DNA from: Acidobacteriota bacterium | GTDB lineage: Bacteria > Acidobacteriota > Terriglobia > Terriglobales > Acidobacteriaceae | Assembly (NCBI GenBank): GCA_021780415.1 | Contig: JAJXYW010000098.1 | Span: 1-13,879, forward strand | Length of the DNA: 13,879 nt | Reading direction: 5' to 3' | Shown here: positions 8,197 to 13,879 of the stretch, piece after piece | Layout: the number at the start of each line of letters is the position of its first letter | Position numbering within the stretch: the stretch's first letter is position 1 | Made by a program: the position numbers and the translations under genes | Notes under the pieces: model-generated | What the model saw: only the letters and a program-made list of their open reading frames with translations | Databases searched by the model: none | Told to the model about the DNA's origin: nothing

Positions 8197-8643
8197 ATGC
8201 AAACCAACCGTCCTTCCAGCGATTCGCGCGTCGGTTCGCATCACCCCACCTCTCTCGCAGACGATTCCACCACGCGCGAGACCGCTCCCCCACGGATCCT
8301 CGTCGTCGATGATGAACCCCTCATCGCCGACACCATCGTCCAGATCCTCAACCGCAGCGGCTTCGTCGCCGAGGCCGTCTACGGGGGCAGGGAAGCCATC
8401 GAAGCAGCGCGCCGCATCGTCCCCGACCTTATCCTCTCCGACGTCCTCATGCCCCACCTCGACGGCGTCGAAGCAGCCATCGCCATCCAGAAGTTCCTGC
8501 CCAATACCCGCATCATCCTCTTCAGCGGCCAGGCTGCCACCGTCGAGATCCTCGCCCGCGCCAGCCACCGCGGTTATCACTTCGAACTCCTCGCCAAGCC
8601 CCTCCACCCCACCCAGCTCATCAAGCATCTCCGCCGCAACTAA
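8197..8643 (+). CDS. Single-domain response regulator (receiver only)
   Basis: The product has 148 residues: a polar, probably disordered N-terminus of about 32 residues and then one complete receiver domain. Conserved residues are present: acidic pair Asp38/Asp39 (RILVVDDEP), phospho-acceptor Asp82 in DLILSDVLMPHLDG, Ser110 in the conserved Ser/Thr position (IILFSG) and Lys134 in LLAKPLHP. No DNA-binding or enzymatic output domain follows, so it must act by protein contact or as a phosphorelay intermediate, as CheY- and Spo0F-like proteins do. The histidine kinase just upstream lacks a receiver, which makes it the probable donor. The 127-base gap leaves open whether they share a transcript. 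The ribosome site is weak (CAGGG near the ATG). Confidence 0.92.
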   Translation: MQTNRPSSDSRVGSHHPTSLADDSTTRETAPPRILVVDDEPLIADTIVQILNRSGFVAEAVYGGREAIEAARRIVPDLILSDVLMPHLDGVEAAIAIQKFLPNTRIILFSGQAATVEILARASHRGYHFELLAKPLHPTQLIKHLRRN

Positions 8644-8869
8644 CGCGTACCCCCGCATCTCGGCCCGCTGCCCCATTCGTTCTGGCAGCACCATCGTCAG
8701 GATGGGTGCCCTTGCAGCAATCCCGTCTCGGCAATACCCCAGTCCTCCCTAATCTCCAATCCTCCCCCTCATCCTTAGATGTCCGGTTCGCTGCCGGTAA
8801 TGTCTTCCTGGTAATCCTCACCAGTTACGACTTTGTAGTTCCTCTCATCGTTTCTGCCCACAATCAGCC

Positions 8870-8898
8870 TTTACATATCGGCAGTCGCTCCTTATTCT
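8870..8898 (+). promoter_or_regulatory. Candidate sigma70-type promoter for the downstream membrane protein
   Basis: TTTACA (8870-8875, five of six matches to TTGACA) is followed by exactly 17 bases and then TATTCT (8893-8898, four of six matches to TATAAT). Transcription would start near 8905, leaving a leader of about 16 bases before the ATG at 8921. The rest of the gap after the receiver gene (8644-8869) holds no gene; an imperfect stem can be drawn around 8684-8711 without a T-run. Confidence 0.45.
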
Positions 8899-8920
8899 TT
8901 AGCCTGACCCATAAAGAGAC

Positions 8921-9769
8921 ATGGAGAACGACTCCGCATCACCCGATGGACCGAAGCAAAACTCCCCGGCACAGACCCGCGACCCGCTGATCCGCTACAG
9001 CGTCTTCGCAGCCCTGGGTTGCGCGGGCGTGTGCATGATCTTCACCATCCTCTACGTCTTCAGCTACTCGCTGGACTCCACGCTCTCCTTCGAGCGCCAC
9101 TTCGACTCCTACATCGCCTCCGGCAACAGCGGCAACCTGGCCACCGTACTCGGTCTGCACATGGCCCAGAACCGCATGTTTCTGCAATCCTGCGGCATGG
9201 TCGCTGGCATCTTCTTCGCCTTCCTCGGCCTCGCCCTCTTCCTGGTCGGCATTCAGGGTTCCATCGACGCCACCGGCAAGGTCACCGACTACTCCAACAG
9301 CATGAAGCGTCTCGCCCCCGGCGGCGTCATCCTTCTCGCCTCCATGATCTTCGTCGGCGTCTCGGCCATGCACCCCATCGATCTGAAGATCAACCCGTCG
9401 TCCAACGGCGTCTCGCCCGCCTCCGCAGCAATTCAGCCTGCCGCTCAACCCGCCCCGCAACCCGCCCCGCAACCCGCCGCTCAGCCTGCGAGCCAACCCG
9501 TCGCCCAGCCCGCGCAGCAACCCATAACCCAGTCGCAGCTCCAGCCCGCGCCGGCTCCCGCAACGGCAGCGCATCTGGCACCGCAATCCGCGCAAGTGAC
9601 GCCTCCCACCCCTCCCGCGCCAAGCGTGCAAACAGCACCGCCGCCAGCACCGCAGCCCGCCGTGCAGCAGGCACCCCGGCCGGCACCCCGGCCAGTTGTG
9701 GTGCCCGTCAACCAAAGCTCGGTGGTCACTCCCTTCCGCGTCCCTCCCATTCACCGCTTCCAGCCCTGA
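8921..9769 (+). CDS. Three-helix membrane protein with Pro/Gln/Ala-rich tail
   Basis: The product has 282 residues and I do not recognise a named family. Three hydrophobic segments are seen (about 25-47, 92-110, 134-149). The short loop between the second and third carries Lys120, Lys129 and Arg130, so the positive-inside rule places the N-terminus and this loop in the cytoplasm. Residues 48-91 and the long C-terminal tail (150-282) would then be periplasmic. The tail is low in complexity, with QPAxQPAPQPA-type repeats to about residue 205, then Pro-rich sequence ending in RVPPIHRFQP. Such stretches in the periplasm often act as extended spacers (as in TonB) or contact peptidoglycan; that is analogy only. 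The ribosome site is weak (AAGAGA), but a good promoter candidate lies directly upstream. Its end is 79 bases before the GH79 start. Confidence 0.8.
   Translation: MENDSASPDGPKQNSPAQTRDPLIRYSVFAALGCAGVCMIFTILYVFSYSLDSTLSFERHFDSYIASGNSGNLATVLGLHMAQNRMFLQSCGMVAGIFFAFLGLALFLVGIQGSIDATGKVTDYSNSMKRLAPGGVILLASMIFVGVSAMHPIDLKINPSSNGVSPASAAIQPAAQPAPQPAPQPAAQPASQPVAQPAQQPITQSQLQPAPAPATAAHLAPQSAQVTPPTPPAPSVQTAPPPAPQPAVQQAPRPAPRPVVVPVNQSSVVTPFRVPPIHRFQP
9426..9520 (+). repeat. Low-complexity tandem repeat encoding a QPA-rich tail
   Basis: This stretch encodes a run of Gln-Pro-Ala units. Its core is a 12-base unit, CGCCCCGCAACC, present exactly at 9451-9462 and 9463-9474 and degenerate on both sides. 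Unit number could vary between strains by slippage without breaking the frame, because 12 is a multiple of three. Confidence 0.6.
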
Positions 9770-9848
9770 GCCTCATCCCCACGCTCTCAGCCCGGCCGTT
9801 GCATCCCGCTATAGAGAGAGTTGCATCCGCTGCGGTATGCTTCCATCC

Positions 9849-11360
9849 ATGAAGTCTATGGACCGTCGCCGCTTTCTTCTCGCCTCTGCCGCCACCGCCG
9901 CCCTTCCCAGCCTCCACGCATTCGCACAGGCCACCACAACCACCACCACGGCAACCCTCAAGCTCCACCCCGGCGAGCCCGGCCCGCGCATCCCCGACAA
10001 CTTCATCGGCCTCTCCTACGAGACCAACCAACTCACAGAACCCTCCTTCTTCTCCCCTGAAAACACCGGCCTCATCGAGCAGTTCCGCGCTCTTTCGCCC
10101 AACGGCGTCCTGCGCATCGGCGGCAACACCTCCGACATCGGCTACTGGAAGCCCACGCCCTCCACTCCACCTCCCGCCATCCATGTCCGCGACACCGGCG
10201 GCGGCGAGCCCACCTCCGCCCTCGCCTATCCCATCACCCCCGAGGCCATCCAGAATCTGCGCGCCTTCCTCGACCGCACCGGCTGGACCTGTCTCTACGG
10301 CATCAACCTCGGCACCAACACCCCGGCCCGCGCCGCCGACGAAGCCGCCTTCGTCGCCCAGACCCTCGGCACCAAGCTCGAATACTTCCAGCTCGGCAAC
10401 GAGCCCGACCTCTTCAAAAGCCATCTCCGCGACCCCAAAACCTGGTCCGCCGACCTCTACATGGATGAGTGGCTCGCCGAAGCCAACGCCATCCGTGCCC
10501 GCGTCCCCGGCGCCCGCTTCGGTCTCCCCGACACTGCCGGCAATCCCGACTGGTACGCCGCCGTCGTCACCCGTCTCCTCGCGCTGGCCAATCCTCCCGA
10601 CGTCGCCGCCCTCTCGCACCACTACTACATCGGCGGCCCGCCCTCCAACCCGCAGATGACCATCGACTACATCCTCACCGCCAACCCCCGCGTCGGCCAG
10701 CTCGCCCACGACATCCGCGCCGCCGCCGCGCGTCTCTCCGCTGGCGAGCATAAGACCGTCCCCTACCGCATGACCGAGGGCAACACCTGCTACCGTGGCG
10801 GCAAACCCGGCGTATCCGACGTCTTCGCCGCCAGCCTCTGGTCCGCCGACTACTTCCTCGACCTCGCCACCCGCGGCTACGCCGGTATCAACCTCCACGG
10901 CGGCGACGGCAAGTACGTCGGCAACTCCCTCGGCGGCCATCTCCCCGGCGACGACCTCGTCCTCGCCGCCCACGGCGACCCATCCAAACACCCGCACCCC
11001 TACTACACCCCCATCGCCCACATTGGCGACAATTACATCCTCGAACCCGTAGCCTACGGCATGCTCTTCGCCGGCCACTTCGCCGGAGCCACCACCTTCC
11101 CCATCGACTTCAACCCCGGCCCGGTCAACGCCACCGCCTACGCGGCCACGCTCCCCACCGGCCAGCGCGTCGTCGCCATCATCAACAAGGACGCTCACCA
11201 ACCCCTCAACATCGACCTTCCCAACTACCGCCAGGGCCCCACCCTCACCGCCTCCGCGCTCGACTCCACCCACGTCCAGCTCTCCGAACCCTCCGCCAAC
11301 CGCGAAATATCCACCGTCCCGCCAGCCACGGCCGTTCTCCTCTACGCCGCCCGCCCCTAG
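9849..11360 (+). CDS. Tat-exported glycoside hydrolase, GH79-like (beta-glucuronidase type)
   Basis: The product has 503 residues from ATG 9849. Nearby in-frame ATGs at 9837 and 9858 are alternatives, none with a clear ribosome site; the longer frame from 9696 overlaps the previous gene and would bury the signal peptide. The N-terminus DRRRFLLASAATAALP fits a twin-arginine signal, with cleavage near AFA/Q27. The body is a TIM-barrel glycosidase: IGLSYETNQLTEPSFF (53-68) and LRIGGNTSDIGYW (88-100) are GH79 hallmarks. QLGNEPDLF carries the probable acid/base Glu185, and YRMTEGNTCYRGGKPGVSD the probable nucleophile Glu310. The C-terminal 90 or so residues form a beta domain, as usual. The family includes retaining beta-glucuronidases and heparanases; the characterised Acidobacterium capsulatum GH79 enzyme is the closest relative I can name. 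The exact substrate is inference. It likely acts in the periplasm or outside the cell on glucuronic-acid-containing polysaccharides. Confidence 0.88.
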   Translation: MKSMDRRRFLLASAATAALPSLHAFAQATTTTTTATLKLHPGEPGPRIPDNFIGLSYETNQLTEPSFFSPENTGLIEQFRALSPNGVLRIGGNTSDIGYWKPTPSTPPPAIHVRDTGGGEPTSALAYPITPEAIQNLRAFLDRTGWTCLYGINLGTNTPARAADEAAFVAQTLGTKLEYFQLGNEPDLFKSHLRDPKTWSADLYMDEWLAEANAIRARVPGARFGLPDTAGNPDWYAAVVTRLLALANPPDVAALSHHYYIGGPPSNPQMTIDYILTANPRVGQLAHDIRAAAARLSAGEHKTVPYRMTEGNTCYRGGKPGVSDVFAASLWSADYFLDLATRGYAGINLHGGDGKYVGNSLGGHLPGDDLVLAAHGDPSKHPHPYYTPIAHIGDNYILEPVAYGMLFAGHFAGATTFPIDFNPGPVNATAYAATLPTGQRVVAIINKDAHQPLNIDLPNYRQGPTLTASALDSTHVQLSEPSANREISTVPPATAVLLYAARP

Positions 11361-11379
11361 CGGCCACAAATCCCGGGGG

Positions 11380-11413
11380 CCCCATCCATGCGCGCTTTTG
11401 CGCATGGGTGGGG
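11380..11413. terminator. Strong hairpin between GH79 gene and glmS
   Basis: CCCCATCCATGCGC (11380-11393) pairs with GCGCATGGGTGGGG (11400-11413) over 14 positions with one G-U pair, around a 6-base loop GCTTTT. It starts 20 bases after the GH79 stop. No T-run follows on the plus strand, so it is not a textbook intrinsic terminator, but it could stop or stabilise the transcript 3' end. The sequence resembles dispersed hairpin repeats that I recall from acidobacterial intergenic regions. Confidence 0.5.
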
Positions 11414-11455
11414 TGAGCATCAGTTAGCCCTCAGGCAACGGCCAGCGTTTTTCCG

Positions 11456-11481
11456 TCTATCCTCTACCTTCTATCCTCTAC
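11456..11481 (+). repeat. Pyrimidine-rich 12-base direct repeat just before glmS
   Basis: TCTATCCTCTAC is present at 11456-11467 and, identical, at 11470-11481, ending 11 bases before the glmS ATG. The leader has no purine-rich ribosome site apart from a too-close AGG. The repeat may be a regulator site or part of the dispersed-repeat material upstream. Confidence 0.5.
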
Positions 11482-11492
11482 ACTCTGTAGGT

Positions 11493-13472
11493 ATGTGTGG
11501 AATCGTCGGTTACATCGGCCCCAAGCCCTGCGTCCCTGTCATCATGGAGGGCCTCGCCCGCCTCGAGTACCGCGGTTATGACTCCGCGGGCATCGCCGTC
11601 GCTGGAGGCGGCCATCCCCTCCAACTCCGTCGCGCCCCCGGCAAGCTCCGCAACCTCGCCGACATTCTCGCCAAAGACCCTGTCCACGGCACCTACGGCA
11701 TCGGCCACACCCGCTGGGCAACGCACGGCCGTCCCACCGAAGAAAACGCCCACCCCCACCGCGACGGCACCGGTACCCTCGTCGTGGTGCACAACGGCAT
11801 CGTCGAAAACTATCTCCAGCTCAAGAACGCCCTCATCGCCAAGGGTCACAAGTTCTCCAGCGAAACCGACACCGAAATCATCGCCCACGTCATCCAGGAC
11901 GAGCTCGAACTCGCCGCCCAAACTCTGTCATCTCGACCGGAGCGCAGCGGAGTGGAGAGACCTGCAGCTCCCCCCGCAACCGCCGCCGCCGACTCCAACT
12001 CCGCCGAGACCGTCCTCACCGCCCCGTCCTCTCTACCCCTCGAAGAGGCCGTCCGCCGCGCCGTCGCCCGTCTCACCGGCGCCTTCGCCATCGGCGTCCT
12101 CTCCGCCAACGAGCCCGACAAACTCGTCGCCGCGCGCATGGGTCCGCCCGCCGTCCTCGGCATCGGCGACGGCGAGTTCTTCCTCGCCTCCGACGTCCCC
12201 GGCATCCTCCACCACACCCGCCTCATCCACTTCCTCCAGGACGGCGAAGTCGCCACCCTCACCACCTCCGGCATCACCCTCACCGACTTCGCCGGCAACC
12301 CCCGCACCCTCCATCCGCAGCGCATCACCTGGGACCCCATCCAGGCCGAAAAGGCCGGCTACAAGCACTTCATGCTCAAGGAGATCAACGAGCAGCCCCG
12401 CGCCGTCCGCGACACCACCCTCGGCCGCGTCTCCCTCGACTCCGGCCGCATCTTCCTCCCCGACATGCGCATCACCCCCGAGGAGTTCAAAGCCGCCACC
12501 GGCATCACCATCGCCGCCTGCGGCACAAGCTGGCACGCCGGCCTCGCCGGCAAGTTCATGATCGAGCGTCTCGCCCGCCTCCCCGTCGATGTCGACTACG
12601 CCAGCGAGTACCGCTACCGCGACCCCATCCCCGACGCCACCGGCCTCGGCCTCCTCATCACGCAGTCCGGTGAAACTGCCGACACCATCGCCGCCCAGCA
12701 CGAACTCATCGCCAAAGGCTCCAAGACCCTCGCCATCTGTAACGTCGTCGGCTCGGCCGTCACGCGTCTCGCCGCTGGCGTCATCACCACCAACGCCGGC
12801 CCCGAGATCGGCGTCGCCAGCACTAAGGCCTTCACCGCCCAGCTCACCGCGCTCTTCACCCTTGCCCTCTATCTCGCCCAGGTCCGCGGCACCATCACCT
12901 TTGAGCACTCCCTCTACCTCGTCAACGAGCTCTCCAAAATCCCCGCCAAGCTTGAAGAAGTGTTGCGGACTGTAGACGACCAGTGCCACGAGCTGGCCAA
13001 GAGCTTCTCCAACGCCCGCGACTTCCTCTTCCTCGGCCGCGGCATCCACTACCCCATCGCCCTCGAAGGCGCCCTCAAGCTCAAGGAGATCTCCTACATC
13101 CACGCCGAAGGCTATCCCGCCGGCGAGATGAAGCACGGCCCCAACGCCCTCATCGACGAAAGCCTCCCCGTCGTCTGCATCGCCACTCAGGACCCCAACG
13201 ACCCCAGCAGCGTCCTCAAGTACGAGAAGACGCTCTCCAACATTCAGGAAGTCACCGCCCGCTCTGGCCGCGTCATCGCCATCGCGATTGAAGGCGACAC
13301 CCACATCGGCCAACTAGTCGAGCACGTCATCCACATCCCCCAGACCCACGAGCTCCTCCTCCCGATCCTCGAAGTCGTCCCCCTCCAACTCCTCGCCTAC
13401 CACATCGCCGTCCGCCGCGGCTGCGACGTAGACCAACCCCGTAACCTCGCCAAGTCCGTCACGGTGGAGTAA
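11493..13472 (+). CDS. glmS: Glutamine-fructose-6-phosphate aminotransferase (isomerizing)
   Basis: GlmS makes glucosamine-6-phosphate from fructose-6-phosphate and glutamine, the first step towards UDP-GlcNAc for peptidoglycan and lipopolysaccharide. The product has 659 residues, against about 609 in E. coli. The start is set by chemistry: the catalytic cysteine must be Cys2 (MCGIVGYIG), so upstream in-frame ATGs are excluded. The glutaminase domain has HTRWATHG (72-79), [10 protein letters not shown] (98-107) and [10 protein letters not shown] (123-132). The two SIS domains have ACGTSWH (342-348), [10 protein letters not shown] (389-398), [15 protein letters not shown] (436-450), [19 protein letters not shown] (514-532) and EMKHGP (545-550), and the C-terminus [15 protein letters not shown] carries the conserved Lys654. 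Every expected motif is present, so it should be active. Odd point: residues about 141-182 are an extra segment between two glutaminase-domain helices. No glmS ribozyme is visible in the short leader. Confidence 0.97.
   Translation: MCGIVGYIGPKPCVPVIMEGLARLEYRGYDSAGIAVAGGGHPLQLRRAPGKLRNLADILAKDPVHGTYGIGHTRWATHGRPTEENAHPHRDGTGTLVVVHNGIVENYLQLKNALIAKGHKFSSETDTEIIAHVIQDELELAAQTLSSRPERSGVERPAAPPATAAADSNSAETVLTAPSSLPLEEAVRRAVARLTGAFAIGVLSANEPDKLVAARMGPPAVLGIGDGEFFLASDVPGILHHTRLIHFLQDGEVATLTTSGITLTDFAGNPRTLHPQRITWDPIQAEKAGYKHFMLKEINEQPRAVRDTTLGRVSLDSGRIFLPDMRITPEEFKAATGITIAACGTSWHAGLAGKFMIERLARLPVDVDYASEYRYRDPIPDATGLGLLITQSGETADTIAAQHELIAKGSKTLAICNVVGSAVTRLAAGVITTNAGPEIGVASTKAFTAQLTALFTLALYLAQVRGTITFEHSLYLVNELSKIPAKLEEVLRTVDDQCHELAKSFSNARDFLFLGRGIHYPIALEGALKLKEISYIHAEGYPAGEMKHGPNALIDESLPVVCIATQDPNDPSSVLKYEKTLSNIQEVTARSGRVIAIAIEGDTHIGQLVEHVIHIPQTHELLLPILEVVPLQLLAYHIAVRRGCDVDQPRNLAKSVTVE
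11926..11970 (+). repeat. Likely dispersed repeat inside the glmS reading frame
   Basis: The stretch from TGTCATCTCGACC through GGAGCGCAGCGGAGTGGAG to CCTGCAGCTC is translated here as [16 protein letters not shown]. It differs in style from the flanking codons, which are strongly C-ending. I recognise this string as resembling a repeat scattered between genes in acidobacterial genomes; this is recollection and no second copy exists in the window. It coincides with the start of the extra segment of GlmS and keeps the frame open. Confidence 0.5.
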
Positions 13473-13488
13473 TTTCAAAAATTGATAG

Positions 13489-13647
13489 ATGGAAAAAGGC
13501 AAGCTGAGGCAAGCGATGTTAGGTCATGTCCACGACTGGTTAGTTCGTCACCCGATATCGCAGAGCTGCATCATCGCAGCCGTGTTCGGGCTGGTATTCC
13601 TGCTCTGGGGTAAGTACTGGAATGAATTTAAGGCTGCCATTAAATAA
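13489..13647 (+). CDS. Small single-helix membrane protein
   Basis: This is a 52-codon frame from ATG 13489 to TAA 13645-13647, beginning 16 bases after the glmS stop. The product is a basic N-terminus (MEKGKLRQAM), an amphipathic stretch (HDWLVRHP), one membrane helix (SCIIAAVFGLVFLLWGKYW, about 26-44) and a short charged tail (NEFKAAIK). An internal ATG at 13516 has GAGG six bases upstream and would give a 43-residue form; that start is better supported for translation. I do not recognise the family. Base composition is noticeably less GC-rich than glmS, which with the IS end nearby suggests accessory DNA. An overlapping 65-codon frame on the minus strand is less convincing. Confidence 0.4.
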   Translation: MEKGKLRQAMLGHVHDWLVRHPISQSCIIAAVFGLVFLLWGKYWNEFKAAIK

Positions 13648-13762
13648 ACAGCCACCGCAGAAATATGGAAGCTGGAGAAGATCCGCTCTGATTCAAGTTC
13701 TGAAGAACCGAATCTATGAAATAGAGCGCCAGAGAAGATCCCCATTTCTACACTAGAGCAAT

Positions 13763-13779
13763 ATTATAGTTACTATAAT
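13763..13779. repeat. AT-rich perfect palindrome at the IS end
   Basis: ATTATAG (13763-13769), TTA, CTATAAT (13773-13779) form two perfect 7-base arms. The transposase stop codon (TAG on the minus strand, 13775-13773) falls inside the right arm. It is probably part of the terminal sequence recognised by the transposase, though an operator cannot be excluded. Confidence 0.5.
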
Positions 13780-13879
13780 GTGCCGAGGCGGAGCCTGAAC
13801 CAGGCTTGAGCATCTTCGGCGGTGATGTGTGGCAGCAGGTCTGCAATGGCTTGATCGAGGGCTTCGCGGGTGCGCGCTT
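13773..13879 (-). CDS. IS630-family transposase, C-terminal fragment (cut by window edge)
   Basis: Reading the minus strand from the window edge gives 34 codons and a TAG stop: ARTREALDQAIADLLPHI, then TAEDAQAWFRLRLGTL. The pattern of an R-T-R/V-E-AL helix, an I-x-x-x-L-x-x-I-T segment and a final A-x-x-WF-x-x-x-G-x-L is what I know from the end of IS630/Tc1-type DDE transposases. The DDE catalytic core lies outside the window, so I cannot tell whether the element is intact. Other minus-strand frames here lack this pattern. Confidence 0.6.
   Translation of the reverse strand, partial: ARTREALDQAIADLLPHITAEDAQAWFRLRLGTL

Larger units (their letters stand above)
13754..13879 (-). mobile_element. 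End of an IS630-like insertion sequence (runs off right edge)
   Basis: The right edge holds the 3' end of a transposase gene on the minus strand. IS630 elements insert at TA and duplicate it; the TA within CTAG at 13753-13756 is a plausible junction, placing the outer end of the element about 18 bases beyond the transposase stop. The other end and the second inverted repeat are outside the window, so the boundary is inference. Confidence 0.4.

Noticed and set aside
9427..9700. Repeated QPA-coding DNA as a possible CRISPR or VNTR array
   Set aside because: Units are short, degenerate and in frame with the membrane protein; there are no spacers. Kept only as a low-complexity coding repeat.
9696..9848. 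Longer GH79 start at 9696 overlapping the preceding gene
   Set aside because: It would place about 50 polar residues before a clear twin-arginine signal and overlap the previous gene by 74 bases.
9726..11420. 564-codon minus-strand frame opposite the GH79 gene
   Set aside because: Low-complexity Gly/Val/Glu/Ala product opposite a gene with clear catalytic motifs; a codon-bias shadow.
11361..11492. Possible glmS ribozyme in the leader of glmS
   Set aside because: The gap is about 130 bases, is taken up by a simple hairpin and a pyrimidine repeat, and shows no ribozyme-like core; the ribozyme is also a Gram-positive feature.
13675..13741. GAGAAGATCC repeated at 13675-13684 and 13732-13741
   Set aside because: Ten bases is too short to treat as a target duplication, and an IS630 element should duplicate only TA.
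13548..13745. 65-codon minus-strand frame near the IS end
   Set aside because: No ribosome site and it overlaps the small membrane-protein frame, which has a better start and a sensible helix.

Overview
The window reads as GC-rich chromosomal DNA, most likely from an acidobacterium of the Terriglobales/Acidobacteriaceae type (Granulicella, Terriglobus, Edaphobacter, Acidobacterium). This is inferred from strong C/G-ending codon use, a huge secreted Ig-repeat protein with the C-terminal layout I associate with that group, a GH79 enzyme resembling the Acidobacterium capsulatum beta-glucuronidase, and two sequences that look like acidobacterial dispersed repeats. No 16S or other decisive marker is present.

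Layout. At the left edge a minus-strand multi-pass membrane protein (1-961) runs out of the window. A 531-base, partly AT-rich gap follows, with a perfect palindrome and a 13-base direct repeat. All remaining intact genes are on the plus strand: a 1327-residue secreted beta-propeller/Ig-repeat protein (1493-5476) and, 18 bases on, an outer-membrane beta-barrel protein (5495-6181), together looking like a surface module; a soluble GAF-PAS histidine kinase (6309-8069) and a stand-alone receiver protein (8197-8643), a likely two-component pair; a three-helix membrane protein with a Pro/Gln/Ala-rich tail (8921-9769) behind a good promoter candidate; a Tat-exported GH79 glycosidase (9849-11360); and glmS (11493-13472), preceded by a strong hairpin.

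The right end (13473-13879) changes character: lower GC, a 43-52 residue one-helix protein, an AT-rich palindrome, and the last 34 codons of an IS630-like transposase on the minus strand, so a mobile element continues past the window.

The genes form small units and not one pathway: cell-surface display, phosphorelay signalling, polysaccharide breakdown, and amino-sugar synthesis for the envelope. The points most worth a second look are an in-frame 40-residue insertion in the glutaminase domain of GlmS that appears to be partly a dispersed repeat, and a membrane hairpin set between two exported beta-rich segments at the end of the Ig-repeat protein. I found no defence system, CRISPR array, tRNA or rRNA.
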